A stretch of 64,000 nt of DNA from Paraburkholderia monticola (GCF_001580545.1 NZ_LRBG01000038.1:682001-746000), one strand, 5' to 3'; shown: positions 26,415-34,922, counted from the stretch's first letter. Program-made: numbers and translations. The notes: a model not told the origin generated them from the sequence alone.

Positions 26415-26664
26415 TTGGGACTCCTGAGACGTTGAGGGCCGACAGGCGGCAGACCGAACGATACGCAGCAGGCTCGCAAAACGGAAACGCAAACTCATTT
26501 CATTCGATGTCACGATGCCGTGGCGCGCTCGGCGCCGTGACATCGGCCGACATGATTCTTGAATTGCGATTGCGCGGCGTCTGACCAAGAATTCGGCCTG
26601 TCATCGAAACGGATCGCGGCACCCAGGCAGGCGACGGACGATGGCCCAACCGAAGGAGTCAGTC

Positions 26665-26955
26665 ATGAAGAAGTTGCTCGCCACCGTGGTGCTGTGCTGC
26701 GCGTCCACCGTCACGTTCGCTCAGGCCGCCGCGCCGCAAGGTATCAGCCAGCAGCGCATGGCGCAGATGGAGCAGCAGCTGCAAACGCGCTTTGCCAACG
26801 CGAACGCCACACACGACGGCAAGCTCACCCGCGAGCAGGCGGCTGCCATGCCGATGGTCGCGCGTCATTTCGACGAAATCGACACGCAGAAAGCCGGCTA
26901 CATCACGCTGCCGCAGATCGAGGCGTTCATGCAGGAACGCGCGGCCGCGCACTGA
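26665..26955 (+). CDS. Secreted EF-hand-like protein
   Basis: A 96-residue exported protein with signal peptide (MKKLLATVVLCCASTVTFA, then QA, cleavage near residue 19-21) and two EF-hand-like segments. The loops are degenerate: loop 1 (NATHDGKLTREQ) has Asp5 and Gly6 but Gln at the usual Glu12. Loop 2 (DTQKAGYITLPQ) has only Asp1 and Gly6. Calcium binding is therefore doubtful. A GGAG ribosome site precedes the ATG at 26665. It lies 26 bases ahead of a response regulator gene and is probably co-transcribed with that two-component system, perhaps as a periplasmic partner or target. Confidence 0.8.
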   Translation: MKKLLATVVLCCASTVTFAQAAAPQGISQQRMAQMEQQLQTRFANANATHDGKLTREQAAAMPMVARHFDEIDTQKAGYITLPQIEAFMQERAAAH

Positions 26956-26981
26956 GCGGCGCAATATCGAGGAGCTTTCGC

Positions 26982-27695
26982 ATGGAACGCCCGGCCAGGA
27001 TCATCGTGCTCGACGACGAAGCCGAGTTGCGCAACATGCTGCTGCGCTTTCTGCGCGGTCATGGTTTCGACGTGCGCGCGGCCGAAGACAGCAAGCGTCT
27101 CAATCGTTATCTCGAACGCGAGCCGTTCGATCTGCTGATACTCGATCTGATGATCGGCGAAGAGAACGGCCTCGAAATCTGCGCGAAGCTGCGCGCGCAA
27201 GGGCAGACCTTGCCGATCCTGATGCTGACCGCGAAGGGCGATCCGCTCGACCGCGTGACCGGGCTCGAGACCGGCGCCGACGATTACCTGGCGAAGCCGT
27301 TCCTGCCGCGCGAACTGGTGGCGCGCATCAACGCGCTGCTGCGCCGCCAGAAGATGGCCGCGGGCGACCCCACGGTCACTTCGCAACGCGTGCGCTTCGG
27401 CGACTTCACGCTCGACGTCGGCAAGCAGGAGCTATCGCGCGCGGGCGAGCCGCTCGAGATTCATTCGGCGCAGATGCTGCTGCTGGTGGCGCTCGCCTCG
27501 TCGCCGAATCGCGCGGTGAGCCGCGACAATCTGCTCGCGCGTGCGCGCGGCCGCGATCACGACGCGCTCGATCGCAGTATCGACGTGCAGGTGCTGCGGC
27601 TGCGGCAGATCGTCGAGGACGATCCCACCAAGCCGCGTTTCATTCGCACGGTGTGGGGCGTCGGCTATATGCTCGCCGCCGACGTCGAGTCATGA
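26982..27695 (+). CDS. OmpR-family response regulator
   Basis: A 237-residue response regulator with receiver (phosphoacceptor Asp55 in LLILDLMIG; MLTAKGD; DYLAKPF) and a C-terminal winged helix ending TVWGVGYML. The subgroup resembles OmpR itself, whose wing ends similarly. An AGGAG ribosome site lies before the ATG at 26982. Its stop overlaps the kinase start by four bases (ATGA). The target is unknown; the preceding EF-hand-like gene suggests an envelope function. Confidence 0.94.
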   Translation: MERPARIIVLDDEAELRNMLLRFLRGHGFDVRAAEDSKRLNRYLEREPFDLLILDLMIGEENGLEICAKLRAQGQTLPILMLTAKGDPLDRVTGLETGADDYLAKPFLPRELVARINALLRRQKMAAGDPTVTSQRVRFGDFTLDVGKQELSRAGEPLEIHSAQMLLLVALASSPNRAVSRDNLLARARGRDHDALDRSIDVQVLRLRQIVEDDPTKPRFIRTVWGVGYMLAADVES

Positions 27696-29065
27696 CGCGC
27701 TCGCTGTCGCGCATCCTGCTGCCGCGCACGCTGCTCGCGCGCAACATCGCGCTGTTGATCGCGCTCGTGATGCTGAGCCAGATCTGCTCGATCATCGTGC
27801 TGCTGCACTATGTGCAGCGGCCCCGCGTCGAGCGCGCGGCGGCCGTGTTCGCGACCTACGTCACCACGCTCGACAACCTGCTCGCGACGACCCCGCCCGC
27901 CTCGCGCGCGGCGCTGAGCGCGCGTCTCGACGCGCGCGAGCAGTTGCCGCCCGAAGCGACCGACAGGCCGCCGCGTGATCTGTTGCATTCGTATAGCGCC
28001 TACCAGCGCGGCGTGTTTCTCGACAGCCTGCAAAAACACCTGCCCGCCGATATGCCCGCGCGCTGGCAGACCGAGGGCGGGCAGCGCCTGTGGATTCGCA
28101 TGCACGCGCCGGCCGCCGGCCCCGACCCGGCGGCGCAATCCACTCCGGGCGCGCCCTACTGGATCGCGTTGCCGGTTCCCGAGGACGCGCAGGGCAGCGG
28201 CCTCGAAGCGGCGATCTTTCTGTCGTTGGGTCTCGGCGTGCTTGCCGCGCTTGCCGGCTACGCGATCCAGCTGCATCTGAACGAGCCGTTGCACGAGCTG
28301 ACCCAGGCGGCACGCCGCGTCAGTGCCGGCGAGATGCCCGCGCCGCTGCCGACCGACGGCCCCGCCGAAATCGCCGCGGTGGGCAGCGCTTTCAATCAGA
28401 TGACGCAGGCGTTACAGGAGGCTGAATCGACGCGCGCGTTGATGCTCGCGGGCATCTCGCACGACATCCGCACGCCGCTGACGAAGCTGCGCCTGTCGAT
28501 GGCCATGGCCATGCCGCAGGGTGCCGACAGCAGCTTCGTGATCGCCGCCGAATCGTATCTCGATCAGATCGAGACGATCCTGCAGCAGTTCATGGATTAC
28601 GCGGGCAGCGGCGAGCGCGAGGAGGCGCAGCCCGGCGATCTGAACGCGCTGATCGAGCGGCTCGCGGGCGACTTCGCGGGGCTCGGGCACGAGTTCGAGT
28701 TGTCGCTCGGCAGCTTGCCGGCCGTGCGTTACCGGCCGATCAGCATGATGCGGCTGCTGATGAACCTGATGCAGAACGCGATCGTCTATGGCGGCAGCGG
28801 GCTGGCGGTGCGCACGTGGGCGACGCAGGACGCGGTGACGGTCGCGGTCGGCGATCGCGGCAAGGGCTTGACGGCCGTGGAGTTGGAGAAGCTGAAGGCG
28901 CCGTTCCAGCGCGGCCGCAATGCGCGTGCGCACAGCGGCGGCACGGGGCTGGGCCTGTCGATCGTCGAGCGGATCGCGCGGCTGCACGGCGGCGGCCTGC
29001 AGTTTCATGCGCGCGACGGCGGCGGCCTCGAAGTGTGGGTCGTGTTGCCGCTCAAGGCGGCTTAA
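27692..29065 (+). CDS. EnvZ/OmpR-type sensor histidine kinase
   Basis: A 457-residue membrane kinase. TM1 is about residues 18-38 and TM2 about 170-190. The 130-residue periplasmic region between them contains RPRVERAA near the membrane, as in EnvZ-like kinases. HAMP follows, then HisKA with His257 (GISHDIRTPLTKLRL, an EnvZ-like phosphoacceptor motif), then an ATPase domain with NLMQNAI and GTGLGLSIVERI. The pairing with an OmpR-like regulator and the EnvZ-type H-box suggest osmotic or envelope sensing, by family resemblance only. The stop codon lies in a short tandem repeat. Confidence 0.93.
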   Translation: MTRSLSRILLPRTLLARNIALLIALVMLSQICSIIVLLHYVQRPRVERAAAVFATYVTTLDNLLATTPPASRAALSARLDAREQLPPEATDRPPRDLLHSYSAYQRGVFLDSLQKHLPADMPARWQTEGGQRLWIRMHAPAAGPDPAAQSTPGAPYWIALPVPEDAQGSGLEAAIFLSLGLGVLAALAGYAIQLHLNEPLHELTQAARRVSAGEMPAPLPTDGPAEIAAVGSAFNQMTQALQEAESTRALMLAGISHDIRTPLTKLRLSMAMAMPQGADSSFVIAAESYLDQIETILQQFMDYAGSGEREEAQPGDLNALIERLAGDFAGLGHEFELSLGSLPAVRYRPISMMRLLMNLMQNAIVYGGSGLAVRTWATQDAVTVAVGDRGKGLTAVELEKLKAPFQRGRNARAHSGGTGLGLSIVERIARLHGGGLQFHARDGGGLEVWVVLPLKAA

Positions 29066-29086
29066 TGACGTAATGACGTAATGACG
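29063..29086. repeat. 8-base tandem repeat, three exact copies
   Basis: TAATGACG is repeated three times; the first copy supplies the TAA stop of the kinase. Each unit also contains an ATG and TGA. Confidence 0.85.
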
Positions 29087-29109
29087 TGAGGGCGTGCCGT
29101 TCCTGCCGC

Positions 29110-29376
29110 TCACTCCCGATCGAGCCACGCGTCGAGTCCGACGCGAAACGCGACGCCCGCGATCACCGGCACCGTCAGCATCAGGATGATGCCGAAGTTC
29201 GGGATCTCGTCGCCGTACATGATCGGGTTGTAAAGCACGACGCCCGCCACGATCGCGAACATCACGACGCCAATGGCGACCATCAGGAGATTGCGCACCG
29301 AAAGGGACAGCGTCTTGCGCTTCGGCTTGTGCGTCGCGTCGTGAGCGCCGGGGGCTTCGTCGTGTTGGACAGGCAT
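29110..29376 (-). CDS. Small two-helix membrane protein, unknown
   Basis: An 88-residue protein with a polar start (MPVQHDEAPG, Lys-rich up to residue 25) and two hydrophobic segments (about 30-50 and 60-80). The frame continues upstream to 29517, but that part runs through a strong hairpin and does not look coding, so the ATG at 29376 is preferred; its ribosome site is weak. I do not recognise a family. It lies downstream of the MFS gene on the same strand. Confidence 0.6.
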   Translation of the reverse strand: MPVQHDEAPGAHDATHKPKRKTLSLSVRNLLMVAIGVVMFAIVAGVVLYNPIMYGDEIPNFGIILMLTVPVIAGVAFRVGLDAWLDRE

Positions 29377-29442
29377 GATGGTTCTCGTGGCAAGTAAGGC
29401 GGCATCGAAAGCGGTCGCGGCAGGTGCCACGCCCGGCATCTT

Positions 29443-29489
29443 ACCCGCACCCGCGCGGCTCGTGCAGATCGAGCCGCGCCGTTGCGGGT
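29443..29489 (-). terminator. Strong bipartite hairpin after the MFS gene
   Basis: Two perfectly paired blocks, ACCCGCA/TGCGGGT (7 bp) and GCGCGGCTCG/CGAGCCGCGC (10 bp), are separated by three-base internal loops and capped by a seven-base loop. It lies 57 bases past the MFS stop on the minus strand. There is no T-run on that strand, so it may protect or attenuate the transcript rather than terminate it. Confidence 0.5.
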
Positions 29490-29545
29490 ACCCCTCCTTA
29501 CCAACAATATATGCCATTCCAGGCCGCGCAATTTCTGCTTGGCGC

Positions 29546-30862
29546 TCAGGTCGCGAATCCAGGCACCGTGCGGCGGGCCGCCGACGGCAATACCAGCACG
29601 CCGATGATGCCGATCACCACGCTCGCCTGCACGTAGTAGATCGGCGCGAGATTGCTGCCGCTCACGTGCACGAGCCACGTGTTCACGAACGGCGCGAGGC
29701 CGCCGAAAATCAGCACCGCGAGGTTGTACGTGACGGCGGCGCCGGTCGAACGAACGCTGACGGGGAACACTTCGGTCAGCACGATCGGCGTCGGGCCCCA
29801 GAAGAAGCTCATCAGGCACGACACGCCGATCTGCACCGCGAGCAGCGAGCCGAACGTCGGCACCTCGACGAGTTGCCTGAACAGCACGTACGAGGCGATG
29901 CCGTACGCGACGATCGCGGGCAGCAGCACGGCCTTGCGGCCAAAGCGGTCCGACAGATAGCCGGCGAGCGGGCAGAACACGAGAATGATCGCGGTGCCGA
30001 TGAAGGTGCTCAGGTTCACGTCGGCGGCCGACATGCCGAGTTGCTTCTTCGCGAAGATCGGCAGGAAGAACACGAACACGTAGGCCGAGACGGTGCCGAC
30101 CACCGACATGCCGATGCTGCCGAGCACCGCGCGCGGATAGTCGCGGAACACCGTGCGCAATGGCGTATTCACCGGCTTGATCTTGCCGCGCCGTACCTCG
30201 CTCGCGTAGGCGAGAAATTCCGGCGATTCGTCGACGGTCGAGCGGATCAGCCAGCCGACCGGCCCGATCAGGATGCCGAGCAGGAACGGCAGACGCCAGC
30301 CCCACGACTCGAGATCGTGCGGCGCGAGGTTGACGGTGAGCAGGTAGGCGACCAGCGCGCCGAGCGAAAACGCGAGCGCCTGCGAGCACATCTGGAAGCT
30401 GCCGTAAAAGCCACGCCGGTTCGCGGGCGCGAACTCGACCAGCATCGTCGTCGCGCCGCTGAATTCGCCGCCGACCGAGAAGCCCTGGATCAGCCGCGCG
30501 AGCACCATCAGGATCGGCGCCGCAATGCCGATCGCCGCATAGGTCGGCAACAGACCGATCATGCCGGTGCCGATCGACATCAGCACGATCGTCATCGACA
30601 GCGCCTTCTTGCGGCCCACGCGATCGCCATACAAACCGAGCAGCACGCCACCGAGCGGACGTACCGCGAAACCGACGCCGAACGTCGCGAGCGTGAGCAG
30701 CATCGACGCGAAGTCGTTGCCGCCCGGGAAAAACAGCTTCGCGATCAGCACGGCGAAGAGGCCGTAAATCGCGAAGTCGAACCATTCGAACGCATTGCCG
30801 AGTACCGAGGCAATCACGACTTTTCGCACCATCGCCGGCGAGGGCGTCGGGTTTCCGTTCAT
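29546..30862 (-). CDS. MFS transporter, metabolite:proton symporter type
   Basis: A 438-residue, 12-helix transporter of the MHS branch (ProP/KgtP-like) of the major facilitator superfamily. Family blocks are LGNAFEWFDFAIYGL at the N-terminus, the loop 2-3 motif LYGDRVGRKKALSM and RLIQGFSVGGEFSGATTMLVEFAP. Members import dicarboxylates, betaines or similar small acids with protons. The ATG at 30862 is chosen: upstream frame belongs to the amidohydrolase region. It lies 35 bases after the M20 amidohydrolase gene on the same strand, so it may import that enzyme's N-acyl amino acid substrate. Confidence 0.92.
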   Translation of the reverse strand: MNGNPTPSPAMVRKVVIASVLGNAFEWFDFAIYGLFAVLIAKLFFPGGNDFASMLLTLATFGVGFAVRPLGGVLLGLYGDRVGRKKALSMTIVLMSIGTGMIGLLPTYAAIGIAAPILMVLARLIQGFSVGGEFSGATTMLVEFAPANRRGFYGSFQMCSQALAFSLGALVAYLLTVNLAPHDLESWGWRLPFLLGILIGPVGWLIRSTVDESPEFLAYASEVRRGKIKPVNTPLRTVFRDYPRAVLGSIGMSVVGTVSAYVFVFFLPIFAKKQLGMSAADVNLSTFIGTAIILVFCPLAGYLSDRFGRKAVLLPAIVAYGIASYVLFRQLVEVPTFGSLLAVQIGVSCLMSFFWGPTPIVLTEVFPVSVRSTGAAVTYNLAVLIFGGLAPFVNTWLVHVSGSNLAPIYYVQASVVIGIIGVLVLPSAARRTVPGFAT

Positions 30863-30897
30863 TGCTGCTCCCCTCTGATCGATTGCCTGAATGTGGA

Positions 30898-32052
30898 TTA
30901 ACCGAGCCGCTGCCGGACGATTTCGATGAACACGGTCGCGCCGGTGGGGGCGGTGTCGTCGTCGAAGTCGAACTCCGGGTGGTGGCAGGTGAGCCCATCG
31001 TGGCCGAGGAAAAAGTACGAGCCCGGGCGTTGCTGCAGCATGAACGCGAAGTCTTCCGAGGCCATCAGCGGCGCGACGTCGACGATCACGTTGTCCGCGC
31101 CGAGCACGCGCTCGGCGGCGCGCCGCACGGTGTCGGTTTCGGCGGGCGTGTTGAGCGTCGGCGGCGAGGTTTGCAGATGTTCGAAGCTGACTTCGCAGCC
31201 GTACATCGTGGCCGCGCCTTCGCAGATCGCGCGCAGCCGCGCGAGCGTGGTTTCCTGGGCCTTGACCGAGAGCGTGCGCACGGTGCCTTCGAGCACCGCG
31301 GTGTCGGGGATCACGTTGATCGCGGTGCCCGACAGGAACTTGCAGACGCTGACCACGGCGGTGTCGAGCGGATCGATGTTGCGGCTCACGATGCTCTGGA
31401 TCGACTGCACGAGCGTCGTGCCGACGATCAGCGGATCGATCGACTTGTGCGGCATCGCCGCATGGCTGCCGATGCCCTTGACGGTGATGCGGAACAGGTC
31501 GCAGGCCGACAGGATCGCGCCGCTGCGCACGCCGATCTTGCCGGCCGGTAGCTGGTTGTTGTTGTGCAGCGCGTAGATTTCGTCGCAGTGGAAGCGCTCG
31601 AACAGGCCATCGCTGATCATCGCCGAACCGCCGCGCAGCGTTTCCTCGGCCGGCTGGAAGATCAGATGGACGGTGCCGCGAAAGTCGCGATGCGCGGCCA
31701 GGTGTTGGGCGACGCCGAGCAGGATCGCGGTGTGGCCGTCGTGGCCGCAGCCGTGGAACACGTTGTCGTGCATCGAGCGGTGCGCGGGGGTGCCTTTTTC
31801 GCTCATCGGCAGCGCGTCCATGTCGGCGCGCAAACCGATCGACGGGCCGTCGCCGCGCGTGCCGCGAATCGTGCCCACTACGCCCGTGCCGCCGATGCCG
31901 GTCTGCACCTCGATCGCCCAGTCGGCCAGCAGCTTCGCGACCAGCCCGGCCGTGCGATGCTCGTGAAAGCCGAGCTCGGGATGCTGGTGGATATCCCTGC
32001 GCCATGCGCGCATCTGTTCGCCGAGCGCGTTCAACTGATTGTCCGTCTGCAT
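30898..32052 (-). CDS. M20-family amidohydrolase (hippurate hydrolase-like)
   Basis: A 384-residue metallo-amidohydrolase of the M20D/HipO group, which cleaves N-acyl amino acids such as hippurate (benzoylglycine), indole conjugates or N-acetyl amino acids. Metal-site motifs are RADMDALPM, GCGHDGHTA (Cys and His ligands), QPAEETLRGG and the C-terminal CHHPEFDFDDD. There is no signal peptide, so it is cytoplasmic. It is divergent from a MarR regulator across a perfect palindrome, and in tandem with an MFS gene. The three genes look like one uptake-and-hydrolysis unit controlled by the MarR protein. Confidence 0.93.
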   Translation of the reverse strand: MQTDNQLNALGEQMRAWRRDIHQHPELGFHEHRTAGLVAKLLADWAIEVQTGIGGTGVVGTIRGTRGDGPSIGLRADMDALPMSEKGTPAHRSMHDNVFHGCGHDGHTAILLGVAQHLAAHRDFRGTVHLIFQPAEETLRGGSAMISDGLFERFHCDEIYALHNNNQLPAGKIGVRSGAILSACDLFRITVKGIGSHAAMPHKSIDPLIVGTTLVQSIQSIVSRNIDPLDTAVVSVCKFLSGTAINVIPDTAVLEGTVRTLSVKAQETTLARLRAICEGAATMYGCEVSFEHLQTSPPTLNTPAETDTVRRAAERVLGADNVIVDVAPLMASEDFAFMLQQRPGSYFFLGHDGLTCHHPEFDFDDDTAPTGATVFIEIVRQRLG

Positions 32053-32134
32053 ACCGCCAAGCCTCGCTGTGATGGGTGGGAATGCGGTCCGTCCGCGCGA
32101 TGCGCAGTCGGCCGGTGCGTATCGAAGAATAATT

Positions 32135-32159
32135 CATTAGTTGATATTTTCAACTAATG
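32135..32159. promoter_or_regulatory. MarR-type operator palindrome
   Basis: A perfect inverted repeat CATTAGTTGA-TATTT-TCAACTAATG lies between the divergent amidohydrolase and marR-type genes (82 and 127 bases from their starts). TTAGTTGA/TCAACTAA arms with a short spacer are the usual form of MarR-family operators. Confidence 0.75.
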
Positions 32160-32286
32160 CTTTTCCCTGATAATCGGATCGCGGACGGTTGGCTGGGCTA
32201 TCATCGCTGGTATCAAGGGGCGCGCGGCATCGCAGCGGCGCAACGCGCTTCATATCAGGCACAGTCTTCAGACAGGACGCGAACAG

Positions 32287-32919
32287 ATGCGAGCAGGCAG
32301 GCCAGCGGCGGGACAGAAGGCTCAGACGAAGCGCCGCGCGAACGATCCGGGCGACGCGCCGCACGACACCGCGAACGGCGCGGCGCAAGAAGCCGCGCAA
32401 CCAGCAGCGCAAGAAGCGATTCAACAAGCGACGCAACAAGCGGAGGACGGCGCGCCGGACGCGCTCGCCTCGACGCGCGGCGTGTCGTATTTCCTGACCT
32501 TCAAGCTCGATCTGATCAAGAGCGAAATGATCAGCCGCGCGAATGCGGCCTACCGGCCCGCCGTCGGGCTCGACGTTCGTTCGCTGCGGGTGCTGCGGAT
32601 CATCTGCGATGCGCCGGGGATTACGGCGACCACGTTGAAGGAACTGACGCTAATCGAGAAGACGCTGCTGTCGAAGCTCGTCGCGGACCTGATCGAACGC
32701 AAGCTGGTGCGGCGCTCGATCCATCCGGACGACGCGCGCCACTTCCAGCTATGGCCGACCGCGGCCGGCAAGCGGACCCGCACGTCCAGCGACGAACTGG
32801 GGCACACGCTGGAGACGGAGATCCTGTCGGTGCTGTCGGCCGACGAGCGCGGCCAGCTGAACCGTATCGTCGACAAGCTGGTCGACGAGTTTCGCAAAAC
32901 GGGGAAGGGGCAGGGCTGA
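32287..32919 (+). CDS. MarR-family regulator with Ala/Gln-rich N-terminus
   Basis: A 210-residue regulator. Residues 1-62 are low-complexity (Ala, Gln, Asp, Glu) and not part of the fold. From about 65 a MarR winged helix follows (GVSYFLTFKLDLIKSEM, then ITATTLKELTLIEKTLLSKLVADLIERKLVRR as recognition helices, key residues KTLLSKLV and the wing DDARHFQLWPT). MarR proteins usually repress until an aromatic or acidic ligand binds. The palindrome at 32135-32159 is its likely site. A later start near residue 60 would give a standard-length protein, but no clear ribosome site favours one. Confidence 0.88.
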   Translation: MRAGRPAAGQKAQTKRRANDPGDAPHDTANGAAQEAAQPAAQEAIQQATQQAEDGAPDALASTRGVSYFLTFKLDLIKSEMISRANAAYRPAVGLDVRSLRVLRIICDAPGITATTLKELTLIEKTLLSKLVADLIERKLVRRSIHPDDARHFQLWPTAAGKRTRTSSDELGHTLETEILSVLSADERGQLNRIVDKLVDEFRKTGKGQG

Positions 32920-32947
32920 TCAGGCGAGGCGTCCGGCCACCGCTTGC

Positions 32948-34780
32948 CTACACCCGCAGCCCGCGGCTCTTCAGCCGATAAACCAGCTGCGGCCGCGTAA
33001 TCCCCAACGTGCGCGCGGCCGCCGACAGATTGCCCTGCGCGCGTTGCACCGCGCTTTTCAGCAGCGCGGTTTCGATATCGTCGAGCGAGGTCGGGTCGAT
33101 CTCGCCGCTCGCGCCCATCAGCAGATCGTTCACCTTTCTGACCACCCGTTCCGCCTCGCCGTCGCCGGCGGCCTGCTGATCGAGCAGCGAACCCGACGGC
33201 ATCAGCGAGCCGTTGGTGCCGAGGCCGAACATCTGCGCGTCGATCGTTTCGCCGCTCGTAAACAGATGGCCGATATCGATCGCCCCGCCGTCCGGCGCGA
33301 GAATCACGCCGCGCTCGACGAGGTTCTCCATCTCGCGGATATTGCCGGGCCAGCCGTAGTTCAGCAGCGCGTCGAGCGCGCGGCCGGTGAAGCCGGTCAC
33401 GTCGCGCGCATGACGTTCGCGGTATTTGTGCAGCATGTGATTGAGCAGCACCGGCAAGTCCTCACGCCGCTCGCGCAGTGACGGCACGCGAATCGGGAAC
33501 ACGTTGAGCCGGAAATACAGGTCTTCCCTGAAGCGTCCCGCGCGAATCTCGTCCTTCAGATCGAGGTTCGTCGCGGCGATTACGCGTACGTTGACGCGGC
33601 GCGTCTGCGTGTCGCCGATCCGTTCGATCTCGCCTTCCTGCAGCGCGCGCAGCAGCTTGCCCTGGGCGGTCAGGCTCAGAACGCCGATCTCGTCGAGAAA
33701 CAGCGTGCCGCCGTCGGCGCGCTCGAAGCGGCCCGCGCGGCTGTGCGTCGCATCGGTAAAGCCGCCACGCTCGACGCCGAACAGTTCCGATTCGACCAGC
33801 GCCTCCGGAATCGCCGCGCAATTGACCGCGACGAACGGACCGTCGCTGCATGCGCTGATCCGATGCAGCGTGCGCGCGCACACTTCCTTGCCGACGCCGC
33901 TTTCGCCGAGAAACAGCACGGTTGCGCGTGTGTTCGCGACGCGCCGGATCATGTGGCAGACCGCGTTGAAGCCGGGCGACGCGCCGACCATGTTGTCGTC
34001 ACCGAATGCGGTGGGCGTGGGCGGCCGGGTGTCGCCGAGCAGGGCGACGCTCGCGTCCGGTTTGACGTCGCGCTTTACCGCCGCCGCCGAGAGCCCTTGC
34101 GTGAACGACTGTGCCTGCATGAAGCGCAGATCGTCGGCGGCTTCGTCGCCCCATTCCTCGACCGGCTTGCCGACGATCCGGCATTGCGACTGCCCGAGCG
34201 CGCGGCACTCGACCTCGCGATAGACGATCGGGCGTCCCATGAACACGCTCGTATAACCCGAGGCATAACCGATCTGCGTCCAGCACACCGGCTCCGCGCC
34301 GATGCCGTAGATGCGCACATGCTCCTCGTCTTCCGCGCAGTTCTTCCAGACGAACTCGCCGTAGTAATGGCCTTTTTCGACGTCGATCTCGAGCCGCACC
34401 GGCTCGACCACGGTCATGCCTTCGAGCATGTGCAATTGCGGGCCGACCGCGAACATTTCGGTAATCGAACTATCGGGACGCACCTTGCGCGCAAGCTCGG
34501 CGTCGCGCGCACCCGAGTTGTAGCCCATGCGCGTGAGCAGGCCGCGCGCCGCGTCGATGCCGAGACTATCGATCAGCTCGCGGCGCATCACGCCGACCGA
34601 GCCCGTATGCACGAGCAGCATGCGCTGATCGCCGAGCCAGATGCGCCCGTCGCCGGGCGAGAAGTGCAGCCTCGACATCAGGTCCGCGATGTCCGGATAG
34701 CGCAGGCTGTCCACGCAGTCGCCCTTGGGCGAGACCATCGACATGCGCGGGTTCGCGGCGGGCTTGATTCGGTTGGCCAT
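32948..34780 (-). CDS. Sigma-54-dependent phenol-responsive activator (DmpR/MopR/PoxR type)
   Basis: A 610-residue NtrC-family activator. The N-terminal XylR-N/V4R sensor (about 25-210) keeps residues at MopR-like spacing: His117 and Trp145, corresponding to MopR His106 and Trp134 that hold phenol, and Cys166, Glu189, Cys192 and Cys200, corresponding to its zinc ligands. The AAA+ domain has Walker A GESGVGKE (292-299) and Walker B TLFLDEIG. The sigma-54 contact loop reads GGFTDA (339-344) instead of GAFTGA. A Fis-type HTH ends the protein. The ATG at 34780 starts the sensor; longer frames run through promoter DNA. It is divergent from the phenol hydroxylase operon and should activate it when phenol is present. 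Confidence 0.93.
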   Translation of the reverse strand: MANRIKPAANPRMSMVSPKGDCVDSLRYPDIADLMSRLHFSPGDGRIWLGDQRMLLVHTGSVGVMRRELIDSLGIDAARGLLTRMGYNSGARDAELARKVRPDSSITEMFAVGPQLHMLEGMTVVEPVRLEIDVEKGHYYGEFVWKNCAEDEEHVRIYGIGAEPVCWTQIGYASGYTSVFMGRPIVYREVECRALGQSQCRIVGKPVEEWGDEAADDLRFMQAQSFTQGLSAAAVKRDVKPDASVALLGDTRPPTPTAFGDDNMVGASPGFNAVCHMIRRVANTRATVLFLGESGVGKEVCARTLHRISACSDGPFVAVNCAAIPEALVESELFGVERGGFTDATHSRAGRFERADGGTLFLDEIGVLSLTAQGKLLRALQEGEIERIGDTQTRRVNVRVIAATNLDLKDEIRAGRFREDLYFRLNVFPIRVPSLRERREDLPVLLNHMLHKYRERHARDVTGFTGRALDALLNYGWPGNIREMENLVERGVILAPDGGAIDIGHLFTSGETIDAQMFGLGTNGSLMPSGSLLDQQAAGDGEAERVVRKVNDLLMGASGEIDPTSLDDIETALLKSAVQRAQGNLSAAARTLGITRPQLVYRLKSRGLRV

Positions 34781-34879
34781 CGGAATTCGTCTCCAACTAC
34801 CTGTCTGTGTTTTTCGTCGGCGTATGCCGGCCGACAGTATGCAATGCGGCGCGCGCGGCTCGCCCTCGGGTGTTCCCTG

Positions 34880-34895
34880 ATGACGATTTGATCGG
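34880..34895 (-). promoter_or_regulatory. Upstream activator site 2 (weaker)
   Basis: On the minus strand CCGATCAAATCGTCAT matches 9 of 13 fixed positions of the XylR/DmpR consensus TTGANCAANTGNTCAA. It is centred 43 bases (about four helical turns) from the stronger site. Confidence 0.55.
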
Positions 34896-34922
34896 CTGCG
34901 CAACGCGTGCAAGTGGGTGGTT

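Noticed and set aside
29377-29517. Longer start for the small membrane protein
   Set aside because: The extension is translated from a stable hairpin and shows no hydrophobic or conserved pattern.
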